NCBI RefSeq assembly: GCF_017114945.1
Contig: NZ_JABXKQ010000182.1
Location: 1 to 63,665 of the forward strand
Length of the DNA: 63,665 nt
Reading direction: 5' to 3'
From: Nostoc sp. JL34
Lineage (GTDB): Bacteria; Cyanobacteriota; Cyanobacteriia; Cyanobacteriales; Nostocaceae
Part shown: in pieces, positions 1-8,109 of the stretch
How the letters are laid out: every line of letters begins with the position of its first letter
How positions within the stretch are numbered: position 1 is the first letter of the stretch
Notes under the pieces: generated by a model
What the model was told of the DNA's origin: nothing
The model's database searches: none
The model's input: only the letters and a program-made list of their open reading frames with translations
Translations under genes and position numbers: made by a program

Positions 1-137
1 AACGGAGTTCTGAGGTGGATTCATCCAGTTCAAAGGTGGATGAACGGAGTTCTGAGGTGGATTCATCCAGTTCAAAGGTGGATGAACGGAGTTCTGATAT
101 GGATTCATCCAGTTCAAAGGTGGATGAACGAAGTTCT
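1..137. repeat. 42-bp tandem repeat, 3.3 copies, inside coding sequence
   Basis: Copies lie at 1-42, 43-84 and 85-126, with a partial copy at 127-137. The first two are identical and the third differs by a few bases (GATATGG for GAGGTGG). The unit is 14 codons, so the array keeps the minus-strand NTPase frame open and encodes a 14-residue repeat. The array may continue left of the window. Confidence 0.95.
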
Positions 138-1933
138 AACTCTCTTCTGCCCCTCTGCTCCCCTGCTCCCCTGCTCCTCTGCTCCCCCTCATTTCCCTCA
201 TCCCCCTTGTTTGTGATCAAAAGCCTCCCCAACTCTTCCACCCAGTTGGTGTAAACGCGCATTACCACCGGCAAATAATCTTGAGTACCGATCGCTTTAT
301 TCTTTAAAGCTGGTATCAGTCCCGCATTCACCAGGGAACTTTTACCCACACCCGATTGCCCATGAATTACTATCAGCTTATAATCAGGGCGACCCATACG
401 TTCAATTAAACGTTCTATATCCAACAGGCGACCAGATGCAGCAATTTCTGGGGCTATATTTCCTTGGGGAGAGTTTGAGCGCAATGTCTCTACAAATGCC
501 TGTTTTGTAGCTTCTAACCTCCCCGCACCAATAAAAGCCCGCAAACCAAATTGCTGTTCAATAGAACGCTGTTGCTGTTTAATTTTGTATGCTTTGAGAT
601 ATTCTTTCTGCTCAAAATAAAGCTGCTGCAAAAATCTGAGAATATCTAAGTAAAGCCTGACATCTTCTAGGGGATTACCCACATCCCTAGCAGTTTCTAA
701 GCTGAGAGTTGCCTGTTGAATTTGACCTAAATGGTATTGAGAACGACCTAAAATAAACTGATATAAGCTCAAATCTTTTGATTTTAAAACCTTTTTGGGA
801 ATCTCAGCTAAAACCCCTGATATATTCGCTGATTCCAAATTGGGAATTGCGGCAAAAACTTCCAAGGCTTGCTGAACAAGCTGATTTGCTTTCACCCAGT
901 CTTTTTGAGCCAAAGCCACCTCAGCTAAAAAACCGTAATCCTTGGCTAATTCCCTTGGCTGATTGTTAGTTTGATGTATTACTAAAGCCTGTTCAGAAAG
1001 ACTCTGCAACGTTTCCCACTTTTGTAAGTCTCGCAAAATATCACCGAATTTAATTGCTGTATTAGCAATTAAATCTGGACTTTGAAACTGGTTAATAAAA
1101 TTTATATATTCTTGAACATAATACCCAGCAGCTTGCCAATCTGGATGATTGATATCTTGATTTTTAAAAGCTTTGAGATAATAACCAACGCCAATCTCAC
1201 CGAGGATTTTTACCTGCCGTTCTAAATTACTACTTTGCTGCCAGAGCTTATAAGCTTTTTGATAATGCTGTAGCGCCAAATCTTTCTGATTATTTATCTG
1301 TTTGATAAAACCTAACAAAGATTCTAAATCAGCTTGAATTTCTAAATTATAAACATCCGGATTGTTGAGTAAATATCTTTGCGCTGCTTCTAGCTCGTTA
1401 TCCAGTTTGATATATACATATTTGCTAAATTTTAAGTTATTACTAAACCATTGATTAGCAGTTTCGATGATAAAATCTACTAATTCCTGTGTTGATATAG
1501 CAAAATTTCTCGTAGTCGCCCAACTTTCCAAATCTGGCGCAAACTGTATTAGTTGCTTGTAGATTTCATCGTCAATCCACAACACTAAGGGAAAAGCAAA
1601 ATTCTTGCGAAACTCTTCCCGCACCTGATTAGCAGAAGTTAACATCACAGACAAATTCGGCACTGATTCCAAACCGACAACCATCACACAGGCTGGTATT
1701 TCTTCGCCCAATTCTTCCTGAATCGCAGTATAAAGAGTCCTGTTTGATTGCTGCACCGTCAAGACACGAATTTCGACTTGACAAATTTCCCGCAATCTGG
1801 AGATTAAGCGATCGCGCAAGCTAGCATAATTACACCGGGCCAAAATCAGCTTAAACTGTCCCACAGAGGACTCAATCGCCCAAGCTAATTGTTGCAGTCC
1901 CTTTTCATTTTCAGGTTGCTGTGAATCTGTCAT
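1..1933 (-). CDS. TPR / P-loop NTPase (STAND-like), N-terminal part, cut by window edge
   Basis: The reading frame opens with ATG at 1933-1931 and stays open to base 1, giving about 644 residues with no stop, so the C-terminus lies outside the window. Residues 1 to about 110 form an alpha/beta-looking domain with no motif I can name. A helical TPR-like region follows at about 180-480. A P-loop (GQSGVGKSS, Lys at about 531) begins an AAA/STAND-type NTPase domain. About 40 residues after the P-loop the sequence becomes low-complexity (GDEGNEGEQRSRGAGEQ) and then runs into 14-residue repeats (ELRSSTFELDES..) to the edge. The P-loop ATPase gene at 2196-3551 lies upstream on the same strand. STAND NTPases with TPR arrays are known signalling or conflict proteins; that role is inferred here. 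Completeness of the NTPase domain cannot be judged. Confidence 0.75.
   Translation of the reverse strand, partial: MTDSQQPENEKGLQQLAWAIESSVGQFKLILARCNYASLRDRLISRLREICQVEIRVLTVQQSNRTLYTAIQEELGEEIPACVMVVGLESVPNLSVMLTSANQVREEFRKNFAFPLVLWIDDEIYKQLIQFAPDLESWATTRNFAISTQELVDFIIETANQWFSNNLKFSKYVYIKLDNELEAAQRYLLNNPDVYNLEIQADLESLLGFIKQINNQKDLALQHYQKAYKLWQQSSNLERQVKILGEIGVGYYLKAFKNQDINHPDWQAAGYYVQEYINFINQFQSPDLIANTAIKFGDILRDLQKWETLQSLSEQALVIHQTNNQPRELAKDYGFLAEVALAQKDWVKANQLVQQALEVFAAIPNLESANISGVLAEIPKKVLKSKDLSLYQFILGRSQYHLGQIQQATLSLETARDVGNPLEDVRLYLDILRFLQQLYFEQKEYLKAYKIKQQQRSIEQQFGLRAFIGAGRLEATKQAFVETLRSNSPQGNIAPEIAASGRLLDIERLIERMGRPDYKLIVIHGQSGVGKSSLVNAGLIPALKNKAIGTQDYLPVVMRVYTNWVEELGRLLITNKGDEGNEGEQRSRGAGEQRGRRELELRSSTFELDESISELRSSTFELDESTSELRSSTFELDESTSELR
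138..205. repeat. CTGCTCCC-type low-complexity repeat inside coding sequence
   Basis: Runs of CTGCTCCCCTGCTCC resemble the GGGAGCAGGGGAGCAG strings seen between genes elsewhere in this window (for example 21711-21735). Here the run is read in frame by the minus-strand NTPase gene as a Gln/Arg/Gly/Glu-rich stretch that joins the P-loop region to the 42-bp array. Confidence 0.7.
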
Positions 1934-2047
1934 ACCAATTTGGAATTTTGGATTTTGGATTAAAAGAGCCAGGGTGAATAGCAAGTGTAGGGTGTGTTAT
2001 CGCGAAGCGTAACGACCGAAAACCAGAGATTGTGTGTTACGGAAGAA

Positions 2048-2193
2048 GTAGTAGCGTGTCAAGACTAAAATATTGCAATAAATTTTCTTGTGGTTCTTGT
2101 GGGGCGGGCATCTTGCCCGCCAATTAGGACGGGCTAGAAGCCCATCCCACAAGAGTTTGCTAATGCACAAATTTAGTCTTGACACGCTACTAC
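2048..2193. mobile_element. MITE-like element with 22-bp perfect inverted ends
   Basis: Bases 2048-2069 and 2172-2193 are perfect 22-bp inverted repeats with core GCGTGTCAAGACTAAA. The 102 bases between them hold nested hairpins (GGCGGGCA..TGCCCGCC and GGGCT..AGCCC) bounded by CTTGTGG and CCACAAG. No ORF is present. It sits 2 bp past the stop codon of the ATPase gene at 2196 and between that gene and the NTPase gene at 1933, so it could act as a transcript-ending hairpin. No clear target duplication is seen. Confidence 0.7.
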
Positions 2194-2195
2194 CG

Positions 2196-3551
2196 TTAAG
2201 AAACGTTCAACTCCCTGGCTTCTGCCAAAACGGGATTAACATCAAACCAAGACTCGCCACCATCCCGATATTCAAATACAAACCGACTGCGAATCAGTTT
2301 TTGATATCCGTGGTCATCACTCACCTTTTTCCTTTCCTTGACATGACGTAATAATTGCCACTCATCCTCAGAAATCGGTAACATGATTTCATTCCGCCGA
2401 GAACGAATAACTTGCTCTAAGGTTTTACGAGTTAGGGGAAGACTCATTTCTTCCGTAATCCAGGTATTCAGCAGCCTCAGCACGTCCCGCACATGACCAC
2501 CGCTCATTTTACATAACCGCTCTAGGCTAGCAGCACTATCAAAAATCTCGGTAACCTTATTTAAACGCTCCTCTGGTGCAAAGTCAGGAAAAGCTCTCGC
2601 TAATACCATCTGCTGCATGAGTGCCATTCCCTCTACATGAACACTGCCATCAGTCCTTTGTACAGGTACCATTGGTAACACCTTGGGATCTTCTGGGAAA
2701 CGCTGAGTCAGCATTCCGTAATCATTGGAAAACTTCAAAGATAAGGGCATGGTGTAGATGAGATGACAATTCAACTTCGTCAAAAACTCACCCTGATCGA
2801 CAAATAAATATTCTTGCTGCGGACGACCCCAAGGTTTGGCACGATTATCTATGCGGTCAAGATTATCGACAATTACCACCAGACCATTTTTACCTTGCTG
2901 TTTGAGTTTAGCGATCGCAGGTTCCAATAATTCTTGATTAATCGCTTCTAACAACTTAGTTTTTTGCGGTGCTAAATACTGATTGAGTTTTTCTCGCAGG
3001 GTTGGGTCATTTTTCATCTTGGTGGTGATTTCACCAATGCCCACAGACAGAGAAAGCTTTTCTTTTTCAGAGATGACACCAAAATCGCCGATATTCGGAA
3101 CCTTAACTTTTACCCCCGTAACTTCGGAGTTTAAGACCTTCCAAGCACCATGCAGCAACTCATTAAACTTATTAGGTGACTCCAGTGTAATTTTATCCAG
3201 ACTTTGACTCACCCGCCGAGCGATCGCTAGCAGCACATCAGCAATATCAACATCAGTCATTTCCAAATCGTCACTGGACTCAAAATAGACGACGTGGAAG
3301 CCTAACTTTTCCAGTTCTGCCTGTAACCGTAATAATTCTGTCGATTTTCCACAACCAATATGCCCAGTAAATAAAGTGCAAGTGGGTTCATTCGGCTTAA
3401 AAAAAGTAATCTTCTGCTTCAACTTGTGAAGAATATCCCCACCTCGTACCGAGGAAAAATCTATGTAATACTTGCCATCAGAGCTATTGTTGACAAACAG
3501 AGTTCTGCTGGGATCGCTAGCCTGATAAAATTCCCGTAAATCTATGGGCAT
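2196..3551 (-). CDS. P-loop ATPase with C-terminal helical/winged region
   Basis: A 451-residue protein. Walker A is TGHIGCGKST at residues 62-71 and Walker B is GLVVIVDNLDRID at 223-235. The acidic Walker B followed by an arginine, and the 'SGGHVRDVLRLL' segment near residue 350, recall the AAA/KAP-like ATPases that sit beside NTPase signalling genes in cyanobacteria. There are no membrane segments. The last ~70 residues (SEDEWQLLRHV...) look like a winged-helix or helical tail. The gene is upstream of, and co-directional with, the TPR NTPase, with a 146-bp hairpin element between them. The partner and substrate are unknown; ATP binding and hydrolysis are well supported by the motifs. Confidence 0.8.
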   Translation of the reverse strand: MPIDLREFYQASDPSRTLFVNNSSDGKYYIDFSSVRGGDILHKLKQKITFFKPNEPTCTLFTGHIGCGKSTELLRLQAELEKLGFHVVYFESSDDLEMTDVDIADVLLAIARRVSQSLDKITLESPNKFNELLHGAWKVLNSEVTGVKVKVPNIGDFGVISEKEKLSLSVGIGEITTKMKNDPTLREKLNQYLAPQKTKLLEAINQELLEPAIAKLKQQGKNGLVVIVDNLDRIDNRAKPWGRPQQEYLFVDQGEFLTKLNCHLIYTMPLSLKFSNDYGMLTQRFPEDPKVLPMVPVQRTDGSVHVEGMALMQQMVLARAFPDFAPEERLNKVTEIFDSAASLERLCKMSGGHVRDVLRLLNTWITEEMSLPLTRKTLEQVIRSRRNEIMLPISEDEWQLLRHVKERKKVSDDHGYQKLIRSRFVFEYRDGGESWFDVNPVLAEARELNVS

Positions 3552-3861
3552 AATACTGGTAGTGCAATTATCTCGTATTGTCTTAGATATCCTTGTTCAA
3601 CAGGATAAAGTTATTTACATCTTTGCATCTCAATATTTCGGAGAATTTTCGCTTTTGCTGCCTCAAAGATGAGCAAATGGGTTATTAACTCTGCAAAAAC
3701 AACATTTCACCAACTCGGAGCAAATTCTCTGCGTGCCTATGTGCCCCTACCTTGCGGCGAGGAGAAGCGCATCTGTCTTGAAAAATATGAATTTATCTGC
3801 AAAAACCGACACTCTTTTTTGATACTATTTAAGATCGGACTCTTTAAATACTGATTGACGT
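3552..3861. other. Intergenic region upstream of leuC
   Basis: 310 bp between the divergent ATPase gene and leuC. It must hold both promoters. A degenerate string around 3727-3770 (CTGCGTGCCTATGTGCCC) resembles the CTTTGCG..CTCTGCG repeat seen at about 57541-57572. A 61-codon ORF at 3669-3854 overlaps this repeat and has no family resemblance, so I do not call it. No terminator or leader peptide is evident. Confidence 0.5.
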
Positions 3862-5265
3862 ATGAGCAAAGGTACCCTGTTTGACAAAGTTTGGGACTTA
3901 CACACCGTTGGTACACTTCCCTCAGGGCTGACGCAACTATTTATCGGGCTTCACCTAATTCATGAAGTCACCAGTCCCCAAGCCTTTGCTATGTTACGCG
4001 AGAGGGATCTAAAAGTACTGTTTCCAGAGCGAACTGTCGCCACTGTCGATCATATTGTGCCCACAGAAAATCAGGCGCGTCCCTTTGCTGATAGCTTGGC
4101 AGAGGAAATGATCCAGGCGCTCGAAAATAACTGTCAAGAAAATAACATAACTTTTTACAACATCGGTTCTGGCAGTCAGGGTATAGTTCACGTCATCGCT
4201 CCCGAACTTGGGCTGACCCAACCAGGAATGACGATCGCTTGTGGAGATAGTCACACATCAAGTCATGGGGCATTTGGTGCGATCGCATTTGGTATCGGTA
4301 CTAGCCAAGTCCGCGATGTTCTCGCTTCCCAAACTCTCGCTCTCTCCAAACTGAAAGTCCGCAAAATTGAAGTTAACGGCACTCTCAACCCAGGAGTTTA
4401 CGCCAAAGATGTCATCCTGCATATCATCCGCACCCTTGGCGTGAAAGGTGGTGTAGGCTATGGCTACGAATTTGCAGGGACTACCTTTGAGCAAATGAAC
4501 ATGGAAGAGAGGATGACTGTCTGCAATATGGCGATCGAAGGTGGTGCTAGATGCGGCTACGTCAATCCCGATCAAGTCACCTACGATTACCTCAAAGGCA
4601 GAGATTTTGCACCCAAAGATGCAGATTGGGATAAAGCAGTGGCTTGGTGGAATTCCATCAAGAGCGATACTGATGCCCAATATGATGATGTGGTGGTATT
4701 CGACGCTGCGTCAATTCCTCCTACCGTCACTTGGGGGATTACTCCCGGTCAAGGTATCGGTGTCAACCAGTCAGTCCCTCAACCAGAAGAACTGCTGGAA
4801 GAAGACCGATTTATTGCCGAAGAAGCTTATCGCTATATGGATTTATATCCTGGCCAACCCATCAAGGGCACTAAAATCGATGTCTGCTTTATTGGTAGTT
4901 GCACCAACGGCAGAATTAGTGATTTACGGGAAGCGGCAAAAATCGCCAAAGGTCGCCACGTTGCAGAAGGAATCAAAGCCTTCGTTGTCCCTGGTTCTGA
5001 ACGAGTGAAGGAAGAGGCGGAAGCTGAAGGACTGGATAAAATCTTTCAGGAAGCCGGATTTGAATGGCGGGAACCGGGATGTTCTATGTGTCTAGCCATG
5101 AACCCCGATAAGTTACAAGGAAGACAAATCAGTGCTTCCTCCTCCAACCGCAACTTTAAAGGCAGACAGGGTTCCTCTTCCGGTCGGACATTGTTAATGA
5201 GTCCGGCGATGGTGGCCACTGCTGCAATTAAAGGCGAAGTCTCTGATGTGCGCGAGTTGCTGTAA
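3862..5265 (+). CDS. leuC: 3-isopropylmalate dehydratase large subunit
   Basis: 467 residues, the usual length for LeuC. It isomerises 2-isopropylmalate to 3-isopropylmalate in leucine biosynthesis, in complex with LeuD, using a [4Fe-4S] cluster. Aconitase-family signatures are intact: GDSHTSSHGAFG, FIGSCTNGRISDLR and the C-terminal cysteine pair in EPGCSMCLAMNPD that completes the cluster site. The start ATG follows 'GATTGACGT'. leuD follows on the same strand after 141 bp of heptamer repeat. Cytosolic, and confident by motif and context. Confidence 0.97.
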   Translation: MSKGTLFDKVWDLHTVGTLPSGLTQLFIGLHLIHEVTSPQAFAMLRERDLKVLFPERTVATVDHIVPTENQARPFADSLAEEMIQALENNCQENNITFYNIGSGSQGIVHVIAPELGLTQPGMTIACGDSHTSSHGAFGAIAFGIGTSQVRDVLASQTLALSKLKVRKIEVNGTLNPGVYAKDVILHIIRTLGVKGGVGYGYEFAGTTFEQMNMEERMTVCNMAIEGGARCGYVNPDQVTYDYLKGRDFAPKDADWDKAVAWWNSIKSDTDAQYDDVVVFDAASIPPTVTWGITPGQGIGVNQSVPQPEELLEEDRFIAEEAYRYMDLYPGQPIKGTKIDVCFIGSCTNGRISDLREAAKIAKGRHVAEGIKAFVVPGSERVKEEAEAEGLDKIFQEAGFEWREPGCSMCLAMNPDKLQGRQISASSSNRNFKGRQGSSSGRTLLMSPAMVATAAIKGEVSDVRELL

Positions 5266-5375
5266 TTTTGGGGATTGGGGACTGGGGATTGGGGACTGGG
5301 AATTGAAAGTTTACTTATTCCCGACTCCCTCATCTTCCCTAGTCCCTAGTCCCCAGTCCCCAATCCCTTTTTCAA
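5266..5375. repeat. Heptamer (STRR-like) inverted repeat between leuC and leuD
   Basis: GGGGATT and GGGGACT heptamers at 5269-5303 are followed by their reverse complements (AGTCCCTAGTCCCCAGTC) at 5339-5367, so a transcript could fold into a long GC-rich stem. Such heptamer strings are common between Nostoc genes. Here the stem lies inside a presumed operon, so it could affect leuD expression or mRNA stability. That effect is inference. Confidence 0.8.
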
Positions 5376-5406
5376 AAGGCTGTCATTGCAAGAATAGATA
5401 AAGTTT

Positions 5407-6015
5407 ATGGTGAGTGAAGTTAAAACAGTTTCAGGGCGCGGTATACCTTTAGTGGGTAATGATATAGATACCGATCGCATCATTCCCGCGCGATATTTAA
5501 AAGCCGTTACCTTTGATGGCTTAGGTGAAGGCGCGTTTATCGATGACCGGACAGCACTTAAAGGTGAACATGCCTTTGACCAACCCCAATACCAAGGGGC
5601 AAATATTTTAATAGTCAACCGCAACTTTGGCTGTGGTTCATCACGGGAACACGCTCCCCAAGCGATCGCAAAATGGGGGATTCAAGCTTTAATCGGTGAA
5701 AGTTTCGCCGAAATCTTTTTCGGTAACTGTGTGGCAATGGGCATACCTTGTCTGACAGCCGATGCTGTTACTGTTAAACAACTGCAAGATTTAGTCGCTG
5801 CCAATCCTCAAACCACCGTGACAGTAAATCTGGAAACCTTGCAAGTGCAAATTGATGATTACACTGCCCCAGTTGCGATCGGTGAAGGTACAAGAAGCAC
5901 ATTTATTTCTGGAACTTGGGACGCTTGCGGTCAGTTGGTGGCAAATGCTGACCAAGTTCGGGCAACATCTGCAAAATTACCCTACGTGGCTTGGGGCAAT
6001 TTAGCCGCAAGTTAG
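5407..6015 (+). CDS. leuD: 3-isopropylmalate dehydratase small subunit
   Basis: 202 residues, standard LeuD length. It supplies the swivelling substrate-recognition domain to LeuC. Signatures seen: GNDIDTDRIIPARYLK near the N-terminus and NFGCGSSREHAPQAI in the middle. It directly follows leuC on the same strand, separated only by the heptamer stem. No anomalies in length or motifs. Confidence 0.97.
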   Translation: MVSEVKTVSGRGIPLVGNDIDTDRIIPARYLKAVTFDGLGEGAFIDDRTALKGEHAFDQPQYQGANILIVNRNFGCGSSREHAPQAIAKWGIQALIGESFAEIFFGNCVAMGIPCLTADAVTVKQLQDLVAANPQTTVTVNLETLQVQIDDYTAPVAIGEGTRSTFISGTWDACGQLVANADQVRATSAKLPYVAWGNLAAS

Positions 6016-6029
6016 CATTCTCTCTCTCG

Positions 6030-6050
6030 TTCCCTGGCTCTGCCGGGGAA
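6030..6050. terminator. Hairpin downstream of leuD
   Basis: TTCCCTGG, loop CTCTG, then CCGGGGAA form a stem 15 bp after the leuD stop. The next T run (CTTTTTTG) is 13 bp away, so it is not a textbook intrinsic terminator. The sequence also resembles a common Nostoc intergenic repeat. Confidence 0.4.
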
Positions 6051-6162
6051 TGTTAATTTATAACTTTTTTGCATTATTTCAGTTAGAGCTAACAATAGCT
6101 CAATCTATTTCAGATTTGGCATAGTAGATATAGATATATATAAAGCCAAGTAATTCTAGACT

Positions 6163-8109
6163 ATGCCATTAATAAACCCTCCTCTCACTAAAGAAGATTT
6201 TATTAACTCTCGCTGGCAAAACGTGGTTAATAGCAGCGATAGAAAAGAGTGTGGTGCTTATAACAGAGTCTTCTGGAACAAGGCACAAGAAGCAAAGGAA
6301 GCAGGAAATTTCAGAGAACAGTTTGTCTTTGAGATTCTAGTGGTTGTGACTGATGCTGCAATCCAACCGCGATCAAATGAGAAGTTTTTGGCTAAATTTG
6401 TTGAGCGCTTGACAGATGAACATCTAGATTTTTTGGCTGAGATTGTGGGTGAAGTCTCAGATCCAGAGCTTCAAGCACGAATTGCAGATATTCTCTGGAC
6501 AAGCAAACGACGTGACTCTTATAAAATGGCGCAGTTAGCAGTCACAGATTACTTAAAATCTGCCGCAGAATTAGAATATCTTGAAAACTGGACTTTGTGT
6601 TTCGCTAAAATTGAACGGGCGCTCTGGCTAGCATGCAAAATTAATCATAAATTTGAAGATGTTGTTGCACATATAGAGAGAGTTCTTGAACGCTGCAATG
6701 GAGAAGATCCAAAGTTTTTATCAGCAAAGCTTATGGAGCTTTTACAGGAACACAAACGCGGTAATTTTAAGAAATACGCTGCTTTGGCTGAGAAAGCCGC
6801 AACCATATCAGAATCAGCGAATGATTGGCGTAGAGCAAGAAACTATTGGGAAATTAAAGCACAATGGCATCGTCTTGAAAAAGATGCAAAACAGGAACGT
6901 ACAGCGCAAATGCAGGCTGCTGAAACCTATGTCAAAGAAGCTGAAGATAGCCTTAAGGGTACAGATGCAAGCTACCTAAAAGCGTCACATTTTATGGAGA
7001 AAGCTTTTGAAGCTTTCATGAATGTCCGAGGTACTAAGGAAGAAACTATCGCTGCAAAAGAAAGAGCCGAAGAGGTTCGCAAGCTTCGTAGCGAGTATCA
7101 GGAACAATCCTTAAATGAGTTAGTTTCTATGTCTCATGAAACAGATATTAGTGTTCAAGTAAATATAGCCAGATCGCACGTTAAAGGTAAAGAATTTTAT
7201 AATGCACTCTTTTCTCTAGCATTTCTAGGAACACCACCTAAAGTGTCTCAGCTTCGACAAGAAGTCTTGGAAATAGCTGTTGAAAATCCCATATATCATT
7301 TATTCCCATCTTCAATGATTAATCAGATGGGTAAAGTTGTAGCTCGTCAACCCAAGTTAGGCTTATCCAATAATCCAGAGCAGGTAGAAGAATCAATTCG
7401 TTTTGAGATGTACAAAAATGCAATCTACTATCAACAACTTCAGGCTCTAGCTTATACTGAGCCAGCAAAGTATAAAATAAATTTGGAACATAATGTACAA
7501 ATAGAAGACTTATTTCCAATTGTTTCAAATAACCCCTTTGTGCCACCAGGTAGAGAACAGCAGTTTGCCAAAGGTCTTTACGCTGGACTAACCGGAGACT
7601 TCTTCACATCCACGCATATTCTCATTCCTCAAATTGAGAATTCTATCCGTTATCTACTCCGAAAACACGGTGCTTTACCCTCAAAAATTGATATCGATAA
7701 GGGAATTGAAGATGAGCGTGATTTGAATACTACTCTTTTCGCCCGCAACTATCCACAAATAAACTCAATTTTTGATGAAGACACACTTTTTGATCTCCAA
7801 GGTTTGCTAATTGAACGTTCTGGTTCAAATTTAAGAAACCGCATGGCTCACGGTTTAATTAATGATGGTGAATTCAACAGCCCTATTATGTCTTACTTAT
7901 GGTGGGTCACATTACGGCTTTGTTGTTTGCCAATCTTGAAACAGCAACAGCAGGTTGAAGAGTCCAATCCTTGGGTTAAGTTTGATGGTATTTTCAAAGA
8001 TGACCCACTTTTTGATGATTTTGTAGAAGATATGGCTGTAAATCGAAGTGAATTAGATGCAGAAGTCGCTGCTTATGAGGCTTCCTTAGAGGAGAATCAA
8101 TCAGCTTGA
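6163..8109 (+). CDS. DUF4209-type protein with RNxxxH motif; partner of PIN nuclease
   Basis: A 648-residue soluble protein. The C-terminal third (about 455-600) matches my memory of DUF4209, a domain shared with eukaryotic ERMARD and marked by RNxxxHG. Here it reads LRNRMAHGL with R558, N559 and H563, preceded by the typical FAKGLYAGLTGDFFTSTHIL segment. RNxxxH (Rx4-6H) is also the signature of HEPN-fold nucleases, so RNase activity or nucleotide binding is possible. Residues 1-300 are helical and charged, with no named domain. The start ATG at 6163 fits 'AATTCTAGACT'. The stop overlaps the start of the PIN gene by 4 nt (TTGA), so the two are almost certainly co-translated. A signal peptide and membrane segments are absent. 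I infer a toxin-antitoxin or defence pair; this is not proven. Confidence 0.8.
   Translation: MPLINPPLTKEDFINSRWQNVVNSSDRKECGAYNRVFWNKAQEAKEAGNFREQFVFEILVVVTDAAIQPRSNEKFLAKFVERLTDEHLDFLAEIVGEVSDPELQARIADILWTSKRRDSYKMAQLAVTDYLKSAAELEYLENWTLCFAKIERALWLACKINHKFEDVVAHIERVLERCNGEDPKFLSAKLMELLQEHKRGNFKKYAALAEKAATISESANDWRRARNYWEIKAQWHRLEKDAKQERTAQMQAAETYVKEAEDSLKGTDASYLKASHFMEKAFEAFMNVRGTKEETIAAKERAEEVRKLRSEYQEQSLNELVSMSHETDISVQVNIARSHVKGKEFYNALFSLAFLGTPPKVSQLRQEVLEIAVENPIYHLFPSSMINQMGKVVARQPKLGLSNNPEQVEESIRFEMYKNAIYYQQLQALAYTEPAKYKINLEHNVQIEDLFPIVSNNPFVPPGREQQFAKGLYAGLTGDFFTSTHILIPQIENSIRYLLRKHGALPSKIDIDKGIEDERDLNTTLFARNYPQINSIFDEDTLFDLQGLLIERSGSNLRNRMAHGLINDGEFNSPIMSYLWWVTLRLCCLPILKQQQQVEESNPWVKFDGIFKDDPLFDDFVEDMAVNRSELDAEVAAYEASLEENQSA
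8091..8108 (+). promoter_or_regulatory. Ribosome site and TTG start coupling PIN gene to DUF4209 gene
   Basis: GGAG at 8091-8094 lies 11 nt before a TTG start at 8106-8108 that overlaps the upstream TGA stop at 8107-8109. No better ATG exists in frame upstream of the conserved first strand (YILDTDH), so the TTG start is favoured and implies termination-reinitiation coupling. Confidence 0.65.

Noticed and set aside
15..254. 79-residue plus-strand ORF with MDSSSSKVDERSS repeats
   Set aside because: It is the reverse reading of the 42-bp array inside the minus-strand NTPase frame, which has a P-loop and a long open frame.
3669..3854. 61-residue ORF upstream of leuC
   Set aside because: Overlaps a common low-complexity repeat; no ribosome site and no protein-like pattern.
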